Assembly (NCBI RefSeq): GCF_937889215.1
Contig: NZ_CALBEX010000514.1
Coordinates: forward strand, 1-17,545
DNA: 17,545 nucleotides
Direction: 5' to 3'
Source of the DNA: an uncultured Limnohabitans sp.
Lineage (GTDB): Bacteria; Pseudomonadota; Gammaproteobacteria; Burkholderiales; Burkholderiaceae_C
The notes beneath the pieces are model-generated. The model had not been told where the DNA came from. It made no database searches and was given only the letters and a program-made list of their open reading frames with translations. The position numbers and the translations under genes are program-made. Below are positions 5,742 through 14,663 of this stretch, piece after piece. Position 1 is the stretch's first letter. Each line of letters opens with the position of its first letter.

Positions 5742-6671
5742 ATGACCGACACCGCACTGACCCACACCACCGTGCTTTTGAACGAAGCGGTGGACGAATT
5801 GTTCCAAGCCGCAGCCGGGGCCGATGGTACTTATGTGGACGCCACATTTGGCCGTGGCGGTCATTCACGCCTGATCTTGTCTCGTTTGTCTGCGCAAGGA
5901 CGTTTGCAAGCCTTTGACCGTGACTTGGAAGCCATTGCCGAAGCCCAGCGGATTGAAGATGAGCGGTTCGTTATTCGGCACGATGCTTTTTCTCACCTCG
6001 GTGAGCTGCCCGCCGGCAGTGTCGACGGTGTGCTGATGGACTTGGGCATCAGCTCTCCCCAGATCGACAGCCCCGAGAGGGGTTTTTCTTTTCGTTTTGA
6101 GGGCCCACTGGACATGCGCATGGACACCACGCGCGGTCAAAGTGTGGCCGACTGGCTGGCCACCGCAGAGGTGGATCAAATCACGGAGGTGATACGTGAC
6201 TATGGCGAAGAACGGTTTGCTTTTCAGATTGCAAAGGCGCTTGTGGCTCGCCGAGAGGAGCGGGGCCCAATATCAAGCACCTCCGATTTGGCCCAGCTCG
6301 TGGCTGACACGGTCAAAACCCGCGAGCCGGGGCAAAACCCCGCCACGCGGACATTTCAGGCTTTTCGGATTTTCATCAATGCCGAACTTGAAGAGCTCGA
6401 ACAGGCGCTAGAGGGCAGTTTGCGGGTGCTGGCCCCGGGTGGTCGCTTGGTGGTCATCAGCTTTCATTCGCTGGAGGACCGCATCGTCAAGCAGTTCATC
6501 GCCAAGCACTCCAAGGAGGTGGTGGACCGCCGCGTGCCCTTTGCCGAGCCCGTGAAGATGCGCTTAAAAGCGCAAGGGCGTGTGCGCCCAAGCGAATCAG
6601 AAGTGCGCGGCAACCCGCGCTCACGCAGTGCCATCATGCGCATGGCCGAGCGCACCGAGGTGCCCGCATGA
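5742..6671 (+). CDS. rsmH: 16S rRNA m4C1402 methyltransferase RsmH (MraW)
   Basis: Methylates N4 of C1402 in the 16S rRNA decoding centre using S-adenosylmethionine; cytoplasmic. The 309-residue product matches the family length (about 310). Motifs in order: [13 protein letters not shown] (8-20), the SAM-binding [11 protein letters not shown] (32-42), AFDRD (57-61), [13 protein letters not shown] (97-109), [16 protein letters not shown] (113-128), [19 protein letters not shown] (201-219) and [15 protein letters not shown] (238-252). The ATG is 5 nt after the mraZ stop with no strong ribosome binding site of its own, so translation is probably coupled to mraZ. The stop overlaps the ftsL start (ATGA). 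Its place directly after mraZ is near-universal in dcw clusters. Confidence 0.97.
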   Translation: MTDTALTHTTVLLNEAVDELFQAAAGADGTYVDATFGRGGHSRLILSRLSAQGRLQAFDRDLEAIAEAQRIEDERFVIRHDAFSHLGELPAGSVDGVLMDLGISSPQIDSPERGFSFRFEGPLDMRMDTTRGQSVADWLATAEVDQITEVIRDYGEERFAFQIAKALVARREERGPISSTSDLAQLVADTVKTREPGQNPATRTFQAFRIFINAELEELEQALEGSLRVLAPGGRLVVISFHSLEDRIVKQFIAKHSKEVVDRRVPFAEPVKMRLKAQGRVRPSESEVRGNPRSRSAIMRMAERTEVPA

Positions 6672-6979
6672 CCCGGCTCAGTTTGCTGCTGCTGATCGCC
6701 ACGGTCACCAGTGCTCTGTGGCTGGTGCACAGCCATTACGAGTCACGCCGCATGTTCATGGCTTTGGAGACCGCGCGTCAAGAAAGCAAGCGCTTGGCGG
6801 TCGATCAAGACCGTCTCGACGTTGAGCGCCGCGCCCAAGCCGCGCCTTTGCGGGTTGAAAAAATCGCTCGCCAGCAATTGCAAATGCGCGCAGCCTCGCC
6901 GGCTATTACCCGCTACGTTTCGGGCAATGGCGCATTGGACGCGGTCTCGACATCCATTCAAACAGGGGCGGCGAAGTGA
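6668..6979 (+). CDS. ftsL: Cell division protein FtsL
   Basis: Bitopic inner-membrane protein that forms the FtsQLB divisome subcomplex and activates FtsWI septal peptidoglycan synthesis. The 103-residue product has almost no cytoplasmic tail, one transmembrane segment at about 4-22 ([17 protein letters not shown]), then a charged periplasmic heptad-like region (about 25-75, ending [10 protein letters not shown]) typical of the FtsL coiled coil. Sequence identity in this family is low, so the call rests on size, topology and position between rsmH and ftsI. The ATG overlaps the rsmH stop and the TGA overlaps the ftsI GTG, pointing to translational coupling. Confidence 0.93.
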   Translation: MTRLSLLLLIATVTSALWLVHSHYESRRMFMALETARQESKRLAVDQDRLDVERRAQAAPLRVEKIARQQLQMRAASPAITRYVSGNGALDAVSTSIQTGAAK

Positions 6980-8715
6980 ACCACAGCCGCAGTGTTCAAT
7001 TGACGTCCAGCCCATTGCTGGCCAGCAAGACGCCTGTCTGGCGCAGCAAACTGATTGTGGCGGCGATGGCTTTGGGTTTTATCGCCCTGGTCGGGCGGGC
7101 TGCGCATGTGCAGGTCATTGACAACGATTTCTTCATTCGCCAAGGCGAAGTGCGTTTTGCGCGCACCTTGAGCTTGCCCGCGAACCGAGGCCGTGTGCTG
7201 GATCGCAATGGCGTGTTGCTGGCTTCCAGTGTGCCAGCGCCCAGCATTTGGGCCAGCCCTGAAAGCATCGACCGCGACCCAGCCAAATTGCGCCAACTGG
7301 CCCGCTTGCTGGGCATGACGACAGCGGAGCTGGACAAAAAGCTTCTGGACGATGAAAAAACCTTTGTTTGGTTGCGCCGCCAAATGGACGAGCCTGTGGC
7401 CAAGCAAATTTTGGACTTGGGCATCAAGGGCGTGTTCGACATCAAAGAGTACAAACGGGTCTACCCTGAAGGCGAGGCTTCCGCCCATGTTGTGGGCTTC
7501 ACCAACGTCGAAGACAAAGGGCAAGAGGGCGTTGAGCTGGTTTTTCAAAAGCAACTGGCAGGCCAGGCGGGTTCGCGTCGGGTCATCAAGGACCGACTTG
7601 GCCGCGTGGTTGAAGCGGTGGGTGAGACCGTGCAGCCAGAGGATGGTCAAGATTTGCAGCTGAGCATCGACAGCAAAGTGCAGTTCTACGCCTACCAAAC
7701 CTTGCGTGATGCGATCACGGAGCACAAAGCCAAGGCAGGCAGTGTGGTGGTTTTGGATACCCAAACGGGTGAAATTTTGGCATTGGCCAATTACCCAAGC
7801 TATTCGCCTGACAAACGTGTCAACCTCAGCGGCGAGCAACTGCGTAACCGCGCGCTGACCGACACCTTTGAGCCGGGCTCCACCATGAAGCCGTTCACGG
7901 TGGCGCTGGCCCTGGAAAAAGGTTTGGTCAAGCCTGAGACGCAAATCCAGACCGCACCTGGGCGGATCAACATCACGGGCTCCACCATCAGCGATGCCCA
8001 CCCGCACGGCTTGCTCACGGTCAATGAGGTGATACAAAAATCCAGCAACGTGGGCACCGTCAAGATCGCAATGCAGATGCCTGCGCGTGAGATGTGGGAA
8101 ATGTTCTCAGAAGTGGGATTTGGGCAAAAGCCCACTTTGCCTTTTCCGGGGGTGGTCAGTGGCCGTTTGCGGCCCTACAAATCGTGGCGTCCGGTTGAGC
8201 AAGCCACCATGAGCTACGGCTACGGAGTCTCGGGCAGCTTGCTGCAAGTCGCGCGGGCCTACACCGTGTTTGCCCGTGACGGCGAAGTCGTGCCGACGAC
8301 CTTGATGAAGACGGACCAACCCGTGGCCGGAACCCGCGTGATCAGCGCGAAAAATGCCATGGCCATGCGCAAGATGCTGCAGATGGCAGCGGGCCCAGGT
8401 GGCACCGGGCCACTGGCCCAAACCATTGGGTATTCGGTGGGTGGGAAATCGGGCACCGCACGCAAGCAAAAAGGCAAGGGCTACGCCAGCAAAAAGTACC
8501 GCAGCTTTTTTGTGGGCATTGCCCCTATTGAGCAGCCGCGGATTGTGGTGGCGGTGATGGTCGACGAGCCTTCTAACGGCGTTTTCTACGGTGGGGCTGT
8601 AGCAGGGCCGGTGTTCAGTCAAACAGTGCAGCAAACCCTGCGCCTGATGGGCGTGCAGCCCGACATGGCGGTCAAGCCGCAAATTGTGGCCAAAGCGGTG
8701 GAGGAGTCGTTTTGA
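6976..8715 (+). CDS. ftsI: Septal peptidoglycan transpeptidase FtsI (PBP3)
   Basis: Class B penicillin-binding protein that cross-links septal peptidoglycan together with FtsW. The 579-residue product is close to E. coli FtsI (588). It has a short cytoplasmic N-terminus, one transmembrane anchor (about 26-47), a pedestal domain with LPANRGRVLDRNG (67-79), and a transpeptidase domain with all three catalytic motifs: SxxK as STMK with nucleophile Ser302, SxN as SSN (356-358), and KSGT (491-494). The start is the GTG at 6976, overlapping the ftsL stop as GTGA. The stop overlaps the murE ATG (TGATG). The gene order ftsL-ftsI-murE is the usual dcw order and separates it from elongation PBP2, which lies elsewhere. 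Confidence 0.97.
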   Translation: MNHSRSVQLTSSPLLASKTPVWRSKLIVAAMALGFIALVGRAAHVQVIDNDFFIRQGEVRFARTLSLPANRGRVLDRNGVLLASSVPAPSIWASPESIDRDPAKLRQLARLLGMTTAELDKKLLDDEKTFVWLRRQMDEPVAKQILDLGIKGVFDIKEYKRVYPEGEASAHVVGFTNVEDKGQEGVELVFQKQLAGQAGSRRVIKDRLGRVVEAVGETVQPEDGQDLQLSIDSKVQFYAYQTLRDAITEHKAKAGSVVVLDTQTGEILALANYPSYSPDKRVNLSGEQLRNRALTDTFEPGSTMKPFTVALALEKGLVKPETQIQTAPGRINITGSTISDAHPHGLLTVNEVIQKSSNVGTVKIAMQMPAREMWEMFSEVGFGQKPTLPFPGVVSGRLRPYKSWRPVEQATMSYGYGVSGSLLQVARAYTVFARDGEVVPTTLMKTDQPVAGTRVISAKNAMAMRKMLQMAAGPGGTGPLAQTIGYSVGGKSGTARKQKGKGYASKKYRSFFVGIAPIEQPRIVVAVMVDEPSNGVFYGGAVAGPVFSQTVQQTLRLMGVQPDMAVKPQIVAKAVEESF

Positions 8716-10235
8716 TGCGCACCCTGCACAACGCTCAAGACGCGGCCCGCTGGTTGCGCGGCTGTGTGACGGGTGAGCTGCGCACCGACAGCCGCTTGGT
8801 ACAGCCCGGCGATGGTTTCATTGCATGGCCAGGGGCTGCCACCGACGGTCGGCGTTATGTGTCACAGGCTTTGGCGCAAGGCGCTACAGCTTGCTTGATG
8901 GAAGCCCAAGGCCATGAGCCGTGGCTTGCAGCGCTGCCGTCCGATGCGCTGCCGTGCTTGGCTGCGATGCCTGAGCTGAAAGCACAAACGGGGCGGGTCG
9001 CCGATGCTTATTACGAGCAGCCAAGCCAAGCGCTTGGCGTACTGGCGGTCACGGGCACTAACGGCAAGACTTCAGTGGCCTGGTGGCTGGCGCAGGCCAT
9101 GTCTTCGCCTTTGCTGGGGCATGCTTGCGGCCTGATCGGCACTTTGGGCGTTGGCCGCGTGCCTGAGCTGGTGAGCACGGGCATGACCACGCCCGATCCG
9201 GTGTTGCTGCAGCGGCAGTTCAAGCGGTTTGTCGATGACGGTGTCACGCATTGCGCCATTGAGGCTTCATCCATCGGATTGGCTGAACACCGGCTCGACG
9301 GTACGCGCATCCAGGTGGCTGTGTTCACCAATTTCACACAGGACCACCTCGATTACCACGGTGACATGGCGCACTATTGGGCGGCCAAAGAAGCTTTGTT
9401 TGGCTGGCCAGGTTTGCAAGCCGCAGTCATCAATGTTGATGACCCGCAGGGTGCGCTGCTGGCCCAAAATTTGAACGGCCGTGGGCTGGATGTGTGGACC
9501 TGTTCGCGCCAAACGTCAGCCCGCTTGCAAGCCCGCGCTGTGCCCAGCCAAGATGGTTTGGCGTTTGAAGTCACGGAGGGTGCGAATGTGCAGACCCTGC
9601 ACACAGGCCTCATAGGGGATTACAACATCGACAACCTGCTCGCCGTCTTGGGCAGCATGCGTGCTTTGGGTGTTGATTTGGCGCAGGCGGTGCAAGCCTG
9701 TGCCCACTTGACCGCAGTGCCGGGCCGGATGCAGCGCGTGCAGGCTTCGGCGCTAGGTGGTGCATTGCCTTTGGTGGTGGTCGATTACGCGCACACCCCC
9801 GATGCCGTGTCTCACACATTGGCGGCGTTGCGCTCGCAAGCGGCTGCTCGGGGCGGGCGCTTGTGGTGTGTGCTGGGCTGTGGTGGCGACCGCGATGCGA
9901 AGAAGCGCCCCTTGATGGCCGCCGCCGCAGAAGCCGCTGCCGACCAAGTGGTATTGACCAGCGACAACCCCCGCTCCGAATCACCCGAGGCCATTTTGGC
10001 TGCGATGGTTTCTGGCCTGACGCGTCCGCAGGTGGTTCACATTCAATCGGACCGCGCAGTGGCCATCGCCGAGGTCGTGGCACAAGCCGCCACACAAGAT
10101 GTGATTTTGGTGGCGGGCAAAGGCCACGAAACCACACAAGAGATCATGGGTGTGCAGCATGCTTTTTCGGATGTGCTGCAGGTCCAAGCCGGGTTGCAGC
10201 TGCGCGCAGACCTTGGCCAGAGGGTCGGCGCATGA
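8715..10235 (+). CDS. murE: UDP-MurNAc-L-Ala-D-Glu:meso-diaminopimelate ligase MurE
   Basis: Cytoplasmic ATP-dependent ligase that adds the third stem-peptide residue. The 506-residue product has a UDP-binding N-terminal domain (about 1-105), a central ATPase domain with P-loop TGTNGKT (113-119), the carbamylated-lysine region YWAAKEALF (Lys225), and a C-terminal domain with the acceptor-specificity motif DNPR (417-420). DNPR, followed by SESP, indicates meso-DAP rather than lysine, in line with the dapF gene at the left end. I chose the ATG at 8715, which overlaps the ftsI stop as TGATG and has a strong GGAGGAG site (8700-8706) 8 nt upstream. A TTG at 8712 is also in frame but is less likely. 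Confidence 0.97.
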   Translation: MRTLHNAQDAARWLRGCVTGELRTDSRLVQPGDGFIAWPGAATDGRRYVSQALAQGATACLMEAQGHEPWLAALPSDALPCLAAMPELKAQTGRVADAYYEQPSQALGVLAVTGTNGKTSVAWWLAQAMSSPLLGHACGLIGTLGVGRVPELVSTGMTTPDPVLLQRQFKRFVDDGVTHCAIEASSIGLAEHRLDGTRIQVAVFTNFTQDHLDYHGDMAHYWAAKEALFGWPGLQAAVINVDDPQGALLAQNLNGRGLDVWTCSRQTSARLQARAVPSQDGLAFEVTEGANVQTLHTGLIGDYNIDNLLAVLGSMRALGVDLAQAVQACAHLTAVPGRMQRVQASALGGALPLVVVDYAHTPDAVSHTLAALRSQAAARGGRLWCVLGCGGDRDAKKRPLMAAAAEAAADQVVLTSDNPRSESPEAILAAMVSGLTRPQVVHIQSDRAVAIAEVVAQAATQDVILVAGKGHETTQEIMGVQHAFSDVLQVQAGLQLRADLGQRVGA

Positions 10236-11683
10236 GTGGCTTGAACACCCCCATGAACCTGAAGCTGACGCAAGCCCTGAGCTGGCTGAGCCAGGCTCGC
10301 GGCGTGAATCTGTTGGATGAGGTGGCCGATCGGGTGCACACCGACAGCCGCAGCCTGCAAGCCGGCGATCTGTTTGTAGCCTTGCGCGGTGAGCGTTTCG
10401 ATGGCAACGATTTCATCGCCCAAGCCAAGGCTCAAGGCGCCGTAGCCGTGGTGTGCGAAGCCTCGGGCGAAGCCCTGGCGCTGGCGCAAGGCTTGCCTGC
10501 GCTGGTGGTGCCCGATGCGCGCATCGCCTTGGGTGAGCTCGCCGCAGGCTGGCGTGCCCAGTTCAGTTTGCCCTTGATCGCGGTGACCGGCAGCAATGGC
10601 AAAACCACCGTGACACAAATGACCGCGGCCATTTTGCGCGCCTATGCGGGTGATGATGCCTTGTCCACTCAGGGCAACCTGAACAACGACATTGGCGTGC
10701 CGCTGACCTTGTTCAATTTACGCGCCCACCACCGCATCGCTGTCGTCGAGTTGGGCATGAACCACCCCGGTGAAATCGCCTATTTGTCTCAGTTGGCTCG
10801 GCCCACTGTGGCCTTGGTGAACAACGCGCAACGCGAGCACCAAGAATTCATGGGCACGGTCGAAGCGGTGGCGCACGAAAACGGCGCTGTGCTGCAGGCC
10901 TTGCCCCCTGAGGGCGTGGCGGTGTTTCCGACAGACGATGCCTACACCCCGATTTGGCAGGCTTTGTCAGGCCAGCGGGTCTGCCATGGCTTTGCCATGG
11001 CCTCGAATGATGAAGCCAGTGTGCGGGCCGCTGTGGTGGTTTGGCAGTCGGGGGCTTGGCAGTTCACACTCAAAACCCCCGAGGGCACCGCGCCTGTGCG
11101 CCTGCACATTGCCGGGCGTCACAACGTCAAAAATGCGCTGGCCGCCACGGCCTGCGCTTTGGCTGCCGGTGTACCGCTGGCGGCTGTGGCCCAGGGCTTG
11201 GTGGCTTTTGAGCCGGTCCAGGGCCGATCACGGGCACTGCTGCTGAACGTCGAATCAGCCGAGATCACCTTGATCGACGACACCTACAACGCCAACCCGG
11301 ATTCGGTGCGCGCCGCTATCGATGTCTTGGCCGAGTTGCCCTCGCCGCGTTTGCTGGTGCTGGGCGACATGGGCGAAGTCGGCAACCAAGGCCCAGAGTT
11401 CCATGCCGAGGTGGGGGCCTACGCCGCAGAGCGCGGTATCGAAGCCTTGTTCACCCTGGGCGATTTGTGCACGCACAGTGCACAGGCCTTTGGGATGGCC
11501 CGGCATTTTCAAGACATGGACACGTTGCTGACAACCGTCACCGCACAGGTGGGTGAATTTCAGAGTGTGGTCGTCAAAGGTTCTCGCTTCATGAAGATGG
11601 AGCGGGTGGTGCAAGCCCTGCTGTCACGGGGCGACGACCAGAACAGTCAAAACAATAAAAAGGGAGAGTCCCATGCTGCTTAG
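10232..11683 (+). CDS. murF: UDP-MurNAc-tripeptide:D-Ala-D-Ala ligase MurF
   Basis: Adds the D-Ala-D-Ala dipeptide to give UDP-MurNAc-pentapeptide; cytoplasmic. The 483-residue product has the N-terminal substrate domain with [19 protein letters not shown] (35-53), P-loop GSNGKT (120-125), [15 protein letters not shown] after it, [10 protein letters not shown], and [10 protein letters not shown] in the C-terminal domain. The frame is open upstream to 9863 inside murE, but the ATG at 10232 overlaps the murE stop (ATGA) and has AGAGGG (10219-10224) 7 nt upstream. An ATG at 10253 (MNLKLTQAL) is a second option. The last 17 residues ([17 protein letters not shown]) are a hydrophilic tail whose codons contain the mraY ribosome binding site; the two genes overlap by 11 nt. 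Confidence 0.96.
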   Translation: MSGLNTPMNLKLTQALSWLSQARGVNLLDEVADRVHTDSRSLQAGDLFVALRGERFDGNDFIAQAKAQGAVAVVCEASGEALALAQGLPALVVPDARIALGELAAGWRAQFSLPLIAVTGSNGKTTVTQMTAAILRAYAGDDALSTQGNLNNDIGVPLTLFNLRAHHRIAVVELGMNHPGEIAYLSQLARPTVALVNNAQREHQEFMGTVEAVAHENGAVLQALPPEGVAVFPTDDAYTPIWQALSGQRVCHGFAMASNDEASVRAAVVVWQSGAWQFTLKTPEGTAPVRLHIAGRHNVKNALAATACALAAGVPLAAVAQGLVAFEPVQGRSRALLLNVESAEITLIDDTYNANPDSVRAAIDVLAELPSPRLLVLGDMGEVGNQGPEFHAEVGAYAAERGIEALFTLGDLCTHSAQAFGMARHFQDMDTLLTTVTAQVGEFQSVVVKGSRFMKMERVVQALLSRGDDQNSQNNKKGESHAA

Positions 11684-12851
11684 CCTGGCCCAATGGTTGC
11701 AAAGTTTGTCCCCTGAGTGGGGCTTTTTGCGTGTTTTCCAATACATCACCTTCCGTGCGGTGATGGCTGCGATGACGGCGCTCTTGATCGGCCTGGCCGC
11801 AGGCCCCTGGGTCATCCGCCGCTTGACCTCGCTCAAGATTGGCCAGCCCATCCGTGGTTACGGCATGGAATCGCACTTGTCCAAAAGCGGCACCCCCACC
11901 ATGGGCGGTGTGCTCATCTTGTTGTCGATCGCCATCTCTACTTTGTTGTGGTTTGACCTGTCCAACCGTTTTGTCTGGATCGTGCTGATCGTGACCCTGG
12001 GCTTTGGGGCCATTGGCTGGGTCGACGACTGGCGCAAGGTGGTCAACAAAGACCCCGAAGGCATGCGTTCACGCGAAAAGTATTTCTGGCAATCGGTCAT
12101 CGGCTTGCTGGCCGCATTGTGTTTGGTGTTCAGCATTTCCGAAAATTCCAACGCGCGGGTGTTGGACTTGTTTGTTCAGTGGGTCATGTCGGGCTTTGAA
12201 GTGAGCTTGCCCCTGAAGGCCGGATTGCAGGTGCCCTTCTTCAAAGAGATCACCTATCCACTGGGTGTGCTGGGCTTTGTGTTGCTGACTTATTTGGTGA
12301 TCGTGGGGTCGAGCAATGCGGTCAACCTCACGGACGGTTTGGACGGCCTGGCCATCATGCCAGTGGTCATGGTGGGCTCGGCGCTGGGCGTTTTTGCCTA
12401 CGTGACGGGCAGCTCGGTGTATTCTAAGTACCTGTTTTTCCCACACATTCCGGGCTCGGGCGAGTTGCTGATTTTTTGCGCCGCCATGGCGGGCGCGGGC
12501 CTGGCCTTCTTGTGGTTTAACACCCACCCTGCCCAAGTGTTCATGGGCGATGTGGGCGCGCTGGCGCTGGGCGCAGCGCTGGGCACCATCGCGGTCATCG
12601 TTCGGGCCGAAATTGTGCTGGCCATCATGGGCGGCATCTTTGTGGTGGAGGCCTTGTCGGTGATGGCGCAGGTCACCTACTTCAAGTACACCAAGAAAAA
12701 ATACGGTGAAGGTCGACGCATCCTGAAGATGGCGCCCTTGCATCACCATTTTGAGAAAAGCGGCTGGAAAGAAACGCAGGTGGTTGTACGTTTCTGGATC
12801 ATCACCATGCTGCTGTGTCTGGTCGGCTTGTCGACCCTGAAGCTGAGGTAA
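11673..12851 (+). CDS. mraY: Phospho-MurNAc-pentapeptide translocase MraY
   Basis: Integral membrane enzyme that transfers phospho-MurNAc-pentapeptide to undecaprenyl phosphate, making lipid I. The 392-residue product is somewhat longer than E. coli MraY (360), and about ten hydrophobic segments are visible. Active-site motifs: [10 protein letters not shown] (70-79), the Asp pair in WVDDWRKV (Asp118, Asp119), [10 protein letters not shown] with Asp221 and Asp224, [11 protein letters not shown] (290-300), and the HHH motif in PLHHHFE (355-361). The extra length lies mainly in the loop around residues 158-195. The ATG is preceded by AGGGAGAG (11661-11668) inside the end of murF. The stop is 3 nt before murD, and the end of mraY supplies the murD ribosome binding site. 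Confidence 0.97.
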   Translation: MLLSLAQWLQSLSPEWGFLRVFQYITFRAVMAAMTALLIGLAAGPWVIRRLTSLKIGQPIRGYGMESHLSKSGTPTMGGVLILLSIAISTLLWFDLSNRFVWIVLIVTLGFGAIGWVDDWRKVVNKDPEGMRSREKYFWQSVIGLLAALCLVFSISENSNARVLDLFVQWVMSGFEVSLPLKAGLQVPFFKEITYPLGVLGFVLLTYLVIVGSSNAVNLTDGLDGLAIMPVVMVGSALGVFAYVTGSSVYSKYLFFPHIPGSGELLIFCAAMAGAGLAFLWFNTHPAQVFMGDVGALALGAALGTIAVIVRAEIVLAIMGGIFVVEALSVMAQVTYFKYTKKKYGEGRRILKMAPLHHHFEKSGWKETQVVVRFWIITMLLCLVGLSTLKLR

Positions 12852-12854
12852 GCC

Positions 12855-14663
12855 ATGCAGCTCCAAGGTCAACACGTTCTGATTCTCGGTTTGGGTGCTT
12901 CGGGCCTGGCGATGGCCCGTTGGTGTGCCCATGCCGGAGCCGACGTGACCGTGGCCGACACCCGTGAAACCCCGCCACAGTTGACTGCTTTGCAGGCTGA
13001 GTGGCCTGCCGTGCGCTTTGTGTCGGGGACTTTTGTGGCCAGTCTGGTCGAAGGCACGGCTGTGCGTGCGGTGTTCCGCAGCCCGGGCATCGCCCCTGAG
13101 GTGGTGGCCCCCGTGGTGGATGCGGCCCGCAGCATGGGCCTGTGGCAAGGCGGTGAGCTGAGCTTGTTTGCAGCGGGCTTGCAAGACTTGAAAGCCCGCT
13201 TTGGCTACGCACCGCAGGTGCTGGCCATCACCGGCACCAATGGCAAGACCACGGTCACATCGCTCACCGGGCAGCTGGTGGCGCGTGCGGGTAAAACCGT
13301 GAAAGTGGCGGGCAACATTGGCCCCACATTGCTCGACACCTTGGCCCAGGCCATGACCCAAGCCCAGGCGCAAGTCGCGCAGGACGCCGCTGAACGTGAA
13401 TTGGCCGAGCGTGAAGCGGCTGAAATGGACAGCGAGCCAACCGAGGCCTTGGTCGTCCAGAGCCCCGCCCCTGTGCAGGCCACAAGCGAAACGCACACGA
13501 CTGAAGCGGCAACCGGCGATGCGCCCGAGACGGTGGATGTGCTTGAGCAAGCCGCGGGCACGTCAGAAGAACCGGACGAGGTACCCGAAGCCGAAGCCGA
13601 AGCCGAGCTTGCGCTTGCGCAGCCCCTGCCACCGGTCACCCTGGACCCCATGGCGCAAGCGTTGCCCCAAGTGTGGGTGTTGGAGCTTTCCAGCTTCCAA
13701 CTCGACAGCAGCGAGGGTTTTGAACCCACGGCCGCGACAGTGCTCAACATCTCGCAAGACCACCTGGACTGGCATGGCAGCATGGCCGACTATGCTGCGG
13801 CCAAAGCCCGCATTTTTGGAGCGCAGGCCCTGATGGTGCTCAACCGCGAAGACCCGCAGGTCATGGCCATGCGGCCAGCGCCTGTGCGCGTGAAGTTGCA
13901 AAAACCGTTAGAGCGCGCTTGCGTGCAGTTTGGTGGCGACATGCCCCAACGCCCAGGGGACTTCGGCATTGAAGTGACGCACGGTATGACCTGGTTGGTG
14001 CGCGCTTTGGAGGCCGATGAAACACGTCGCCGCCGCAAAGACGCTGAAGAAGAGCTGCACATTCAACGCCTGATGCCAGCCGATGCTTTGCGCATCCGCG
14101 GTCGCCACAACGCAGTCAATGCGCTCGCCGCCCTGGCGCTGGCCAGCAGCGCGGGCTGCGCCCTGGGCCCCATGCTGTACGGCTTGCGCGAATACCGGGG
14201 CGAACCCCACCGCGTCGAGCCGGTGGCCATCGTCCATGAGGTGGAGTATTTTGACGACAGCAAAGGCACCAATGTGGGCGCCACGGTGGCCGCCTTGCAA
14301 GGGCTGGGCGCTGATCGGCGTGTGGTGGTGATTTTGGGCGGTGATGGCAAAGGCCAAGATTTCTCGCCCTTGGCCGATCCCGTGTCGCGCTTTGCCCGCA
14401 GTGTGGTCTTGATTGGCCGAGATGCGCCGCGCATCCGCGAGGTGTTGCACAACACGGGCGTGGCTTTGTTGGATGCCCGTGACATGCAAGACGCCGTGGT
14501 GCAAGCCGCCGCCGAGGCCAAAAGTGGCGACGCGGTGCTGATGTCGCCAGCCTGCGCAAGTTTTGACATGTTTGAACATTACGGTCACCGTGCCGAGGTT
14601 TTTTGTCAGGCCGTGGCCGAATTGGCGCAAGCTGCAGGTGTGTCGATGGAGGGTGGCCTGTGA
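12855..14663 (+). CDS. murD: UDP-MurNAc-L-Ala:D-glutamate ligase MurD, with a large acidic insertion
   Basis: Cytoplasmic ATP-dependent ligase adding D-glutamate, the second stem-peptide residue. All core motifs are intact: N-terminal Rossmann [14 protein letters not shown] (10-23), SPGIAPE (76-82), P-loop GTNGKTT (127-133), GNIGPTLL (153-160), [11 protein letters not shown] (275-285), [11 protein letters not shown] (298-308), the carbamylation lysine in YAAAKARIF (Lys317), [10 protein letters not shown] (417-426) and [11 protein letters not shown] (467-477). At 602 residues it is about 160 longer than E. coli MurD (438). Most of this is an insertion at about 165-268, between GNIG and LELSSFQL, with about 24 Asp/Glu, two Arg and no Lys. 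A second, charged insert (about 385-403, with RRRRK then EEE) precedes the RHN motif. GAGG (12845-12848) stands 6 nt before the ATG. The frame is continuous and the flanking motifs align, so the insertion is a real part of the reading frame. Confidence 0.95.
   Translation: MQLQGQHVLILGLGASGLAMARWCAHAGADVTVADTRETPPQLTALQAEWPAVRFVSGTFVASLVEGTAVRAVFRSPGIAPEVVAPVVDAARSMGLWQGGELSLFAAGLQDLKARFGYAPQVLAITGTNGKTTVTSLTGQLVARAGKTVKVAGNIGPTLLDTLAQAMTQAQAQVAQDAAERELAEREAAEMDSEPTEALVVQSPAPVQATSETHTTEAATGDAPETVDVLEQAAGTSEEPDEVPEAEAEAELALAQPLPPVTLDPMAQALPQVWVLELSSFQLDSSEGFEPTAATVLNISQDHLDWHGSMADYAAAKARIFGAQALMVLNREDPQVMAMRPAPVRVKLQKPLERACVQFGGDMPQRPGDFGIEVTHGMTWLVRALEADETRRRRKDAEEELHIQRLMPADALRIRGRHNAVNALAALALASSAGCALGPMLYGLREYRGEPHRVEPVAIVHEVEYFDDSKGTNVGATVAALQGLGADRRVVVILGGDGKGQDFSPLADPVSRFARSVVLIGRDAPRIREVLHNTGVALLDARDMQDAVVQAAAEAKSGDAVLMSPACASFDMFEHYGHRAEVFCQAVAELAQAAGVSMEGGL
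13347..13658 (+). other. Acidic low-complexity insertion region within murD
   Basis: Codes for MurD residues about 165-268. The first part (about 165-191, [22 protein letters not shown]) looks helical; the middle (192-255) is disordered in character, rich in Glu, Ala, Pro and Thr; the last part returns to LPQVWVLEL. It contains a hexanucleotide repeat, GAAGCC x 3 plus GAG, at 13587-13607, coding for EAEAEAE. Boundaries are estimated from the conserved motifs on either side. Confidence 0.85.

Noticed and set aside
6958..8037. 359-codon minus-strand open frame opposite ftsI
   Set aside because: Antisense shadow of ftsI, no family resemblance and no ribosome binding site worth noting.
9863..10231. 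In-frame upstream extension of murF inside murE
   Set aside because: The extension reads out of frame through murE and is unlike any Mur ligase; the ATG at 10232 has the stop-start overlap, ribosome binding site and conserved N-terminus.
12069..13550. Long open frame (493 codons) on the minus strand across mraY and murD
   Set aside because: It lies opposite two well-supported genes, its His/Arg/Gln-rich composition is that of a GC-rich antisense shadow, and it has no recognisable motif or start context.
13396..13833. Alternative + frame through the murD insertion, considered as evidence of a frameshift
   Set aside because: The murD frame is continuous with intact conserved motifs before and after the insertion, and the alternative frame (Arg/Pro-rich) shows no MurD-like sequence.
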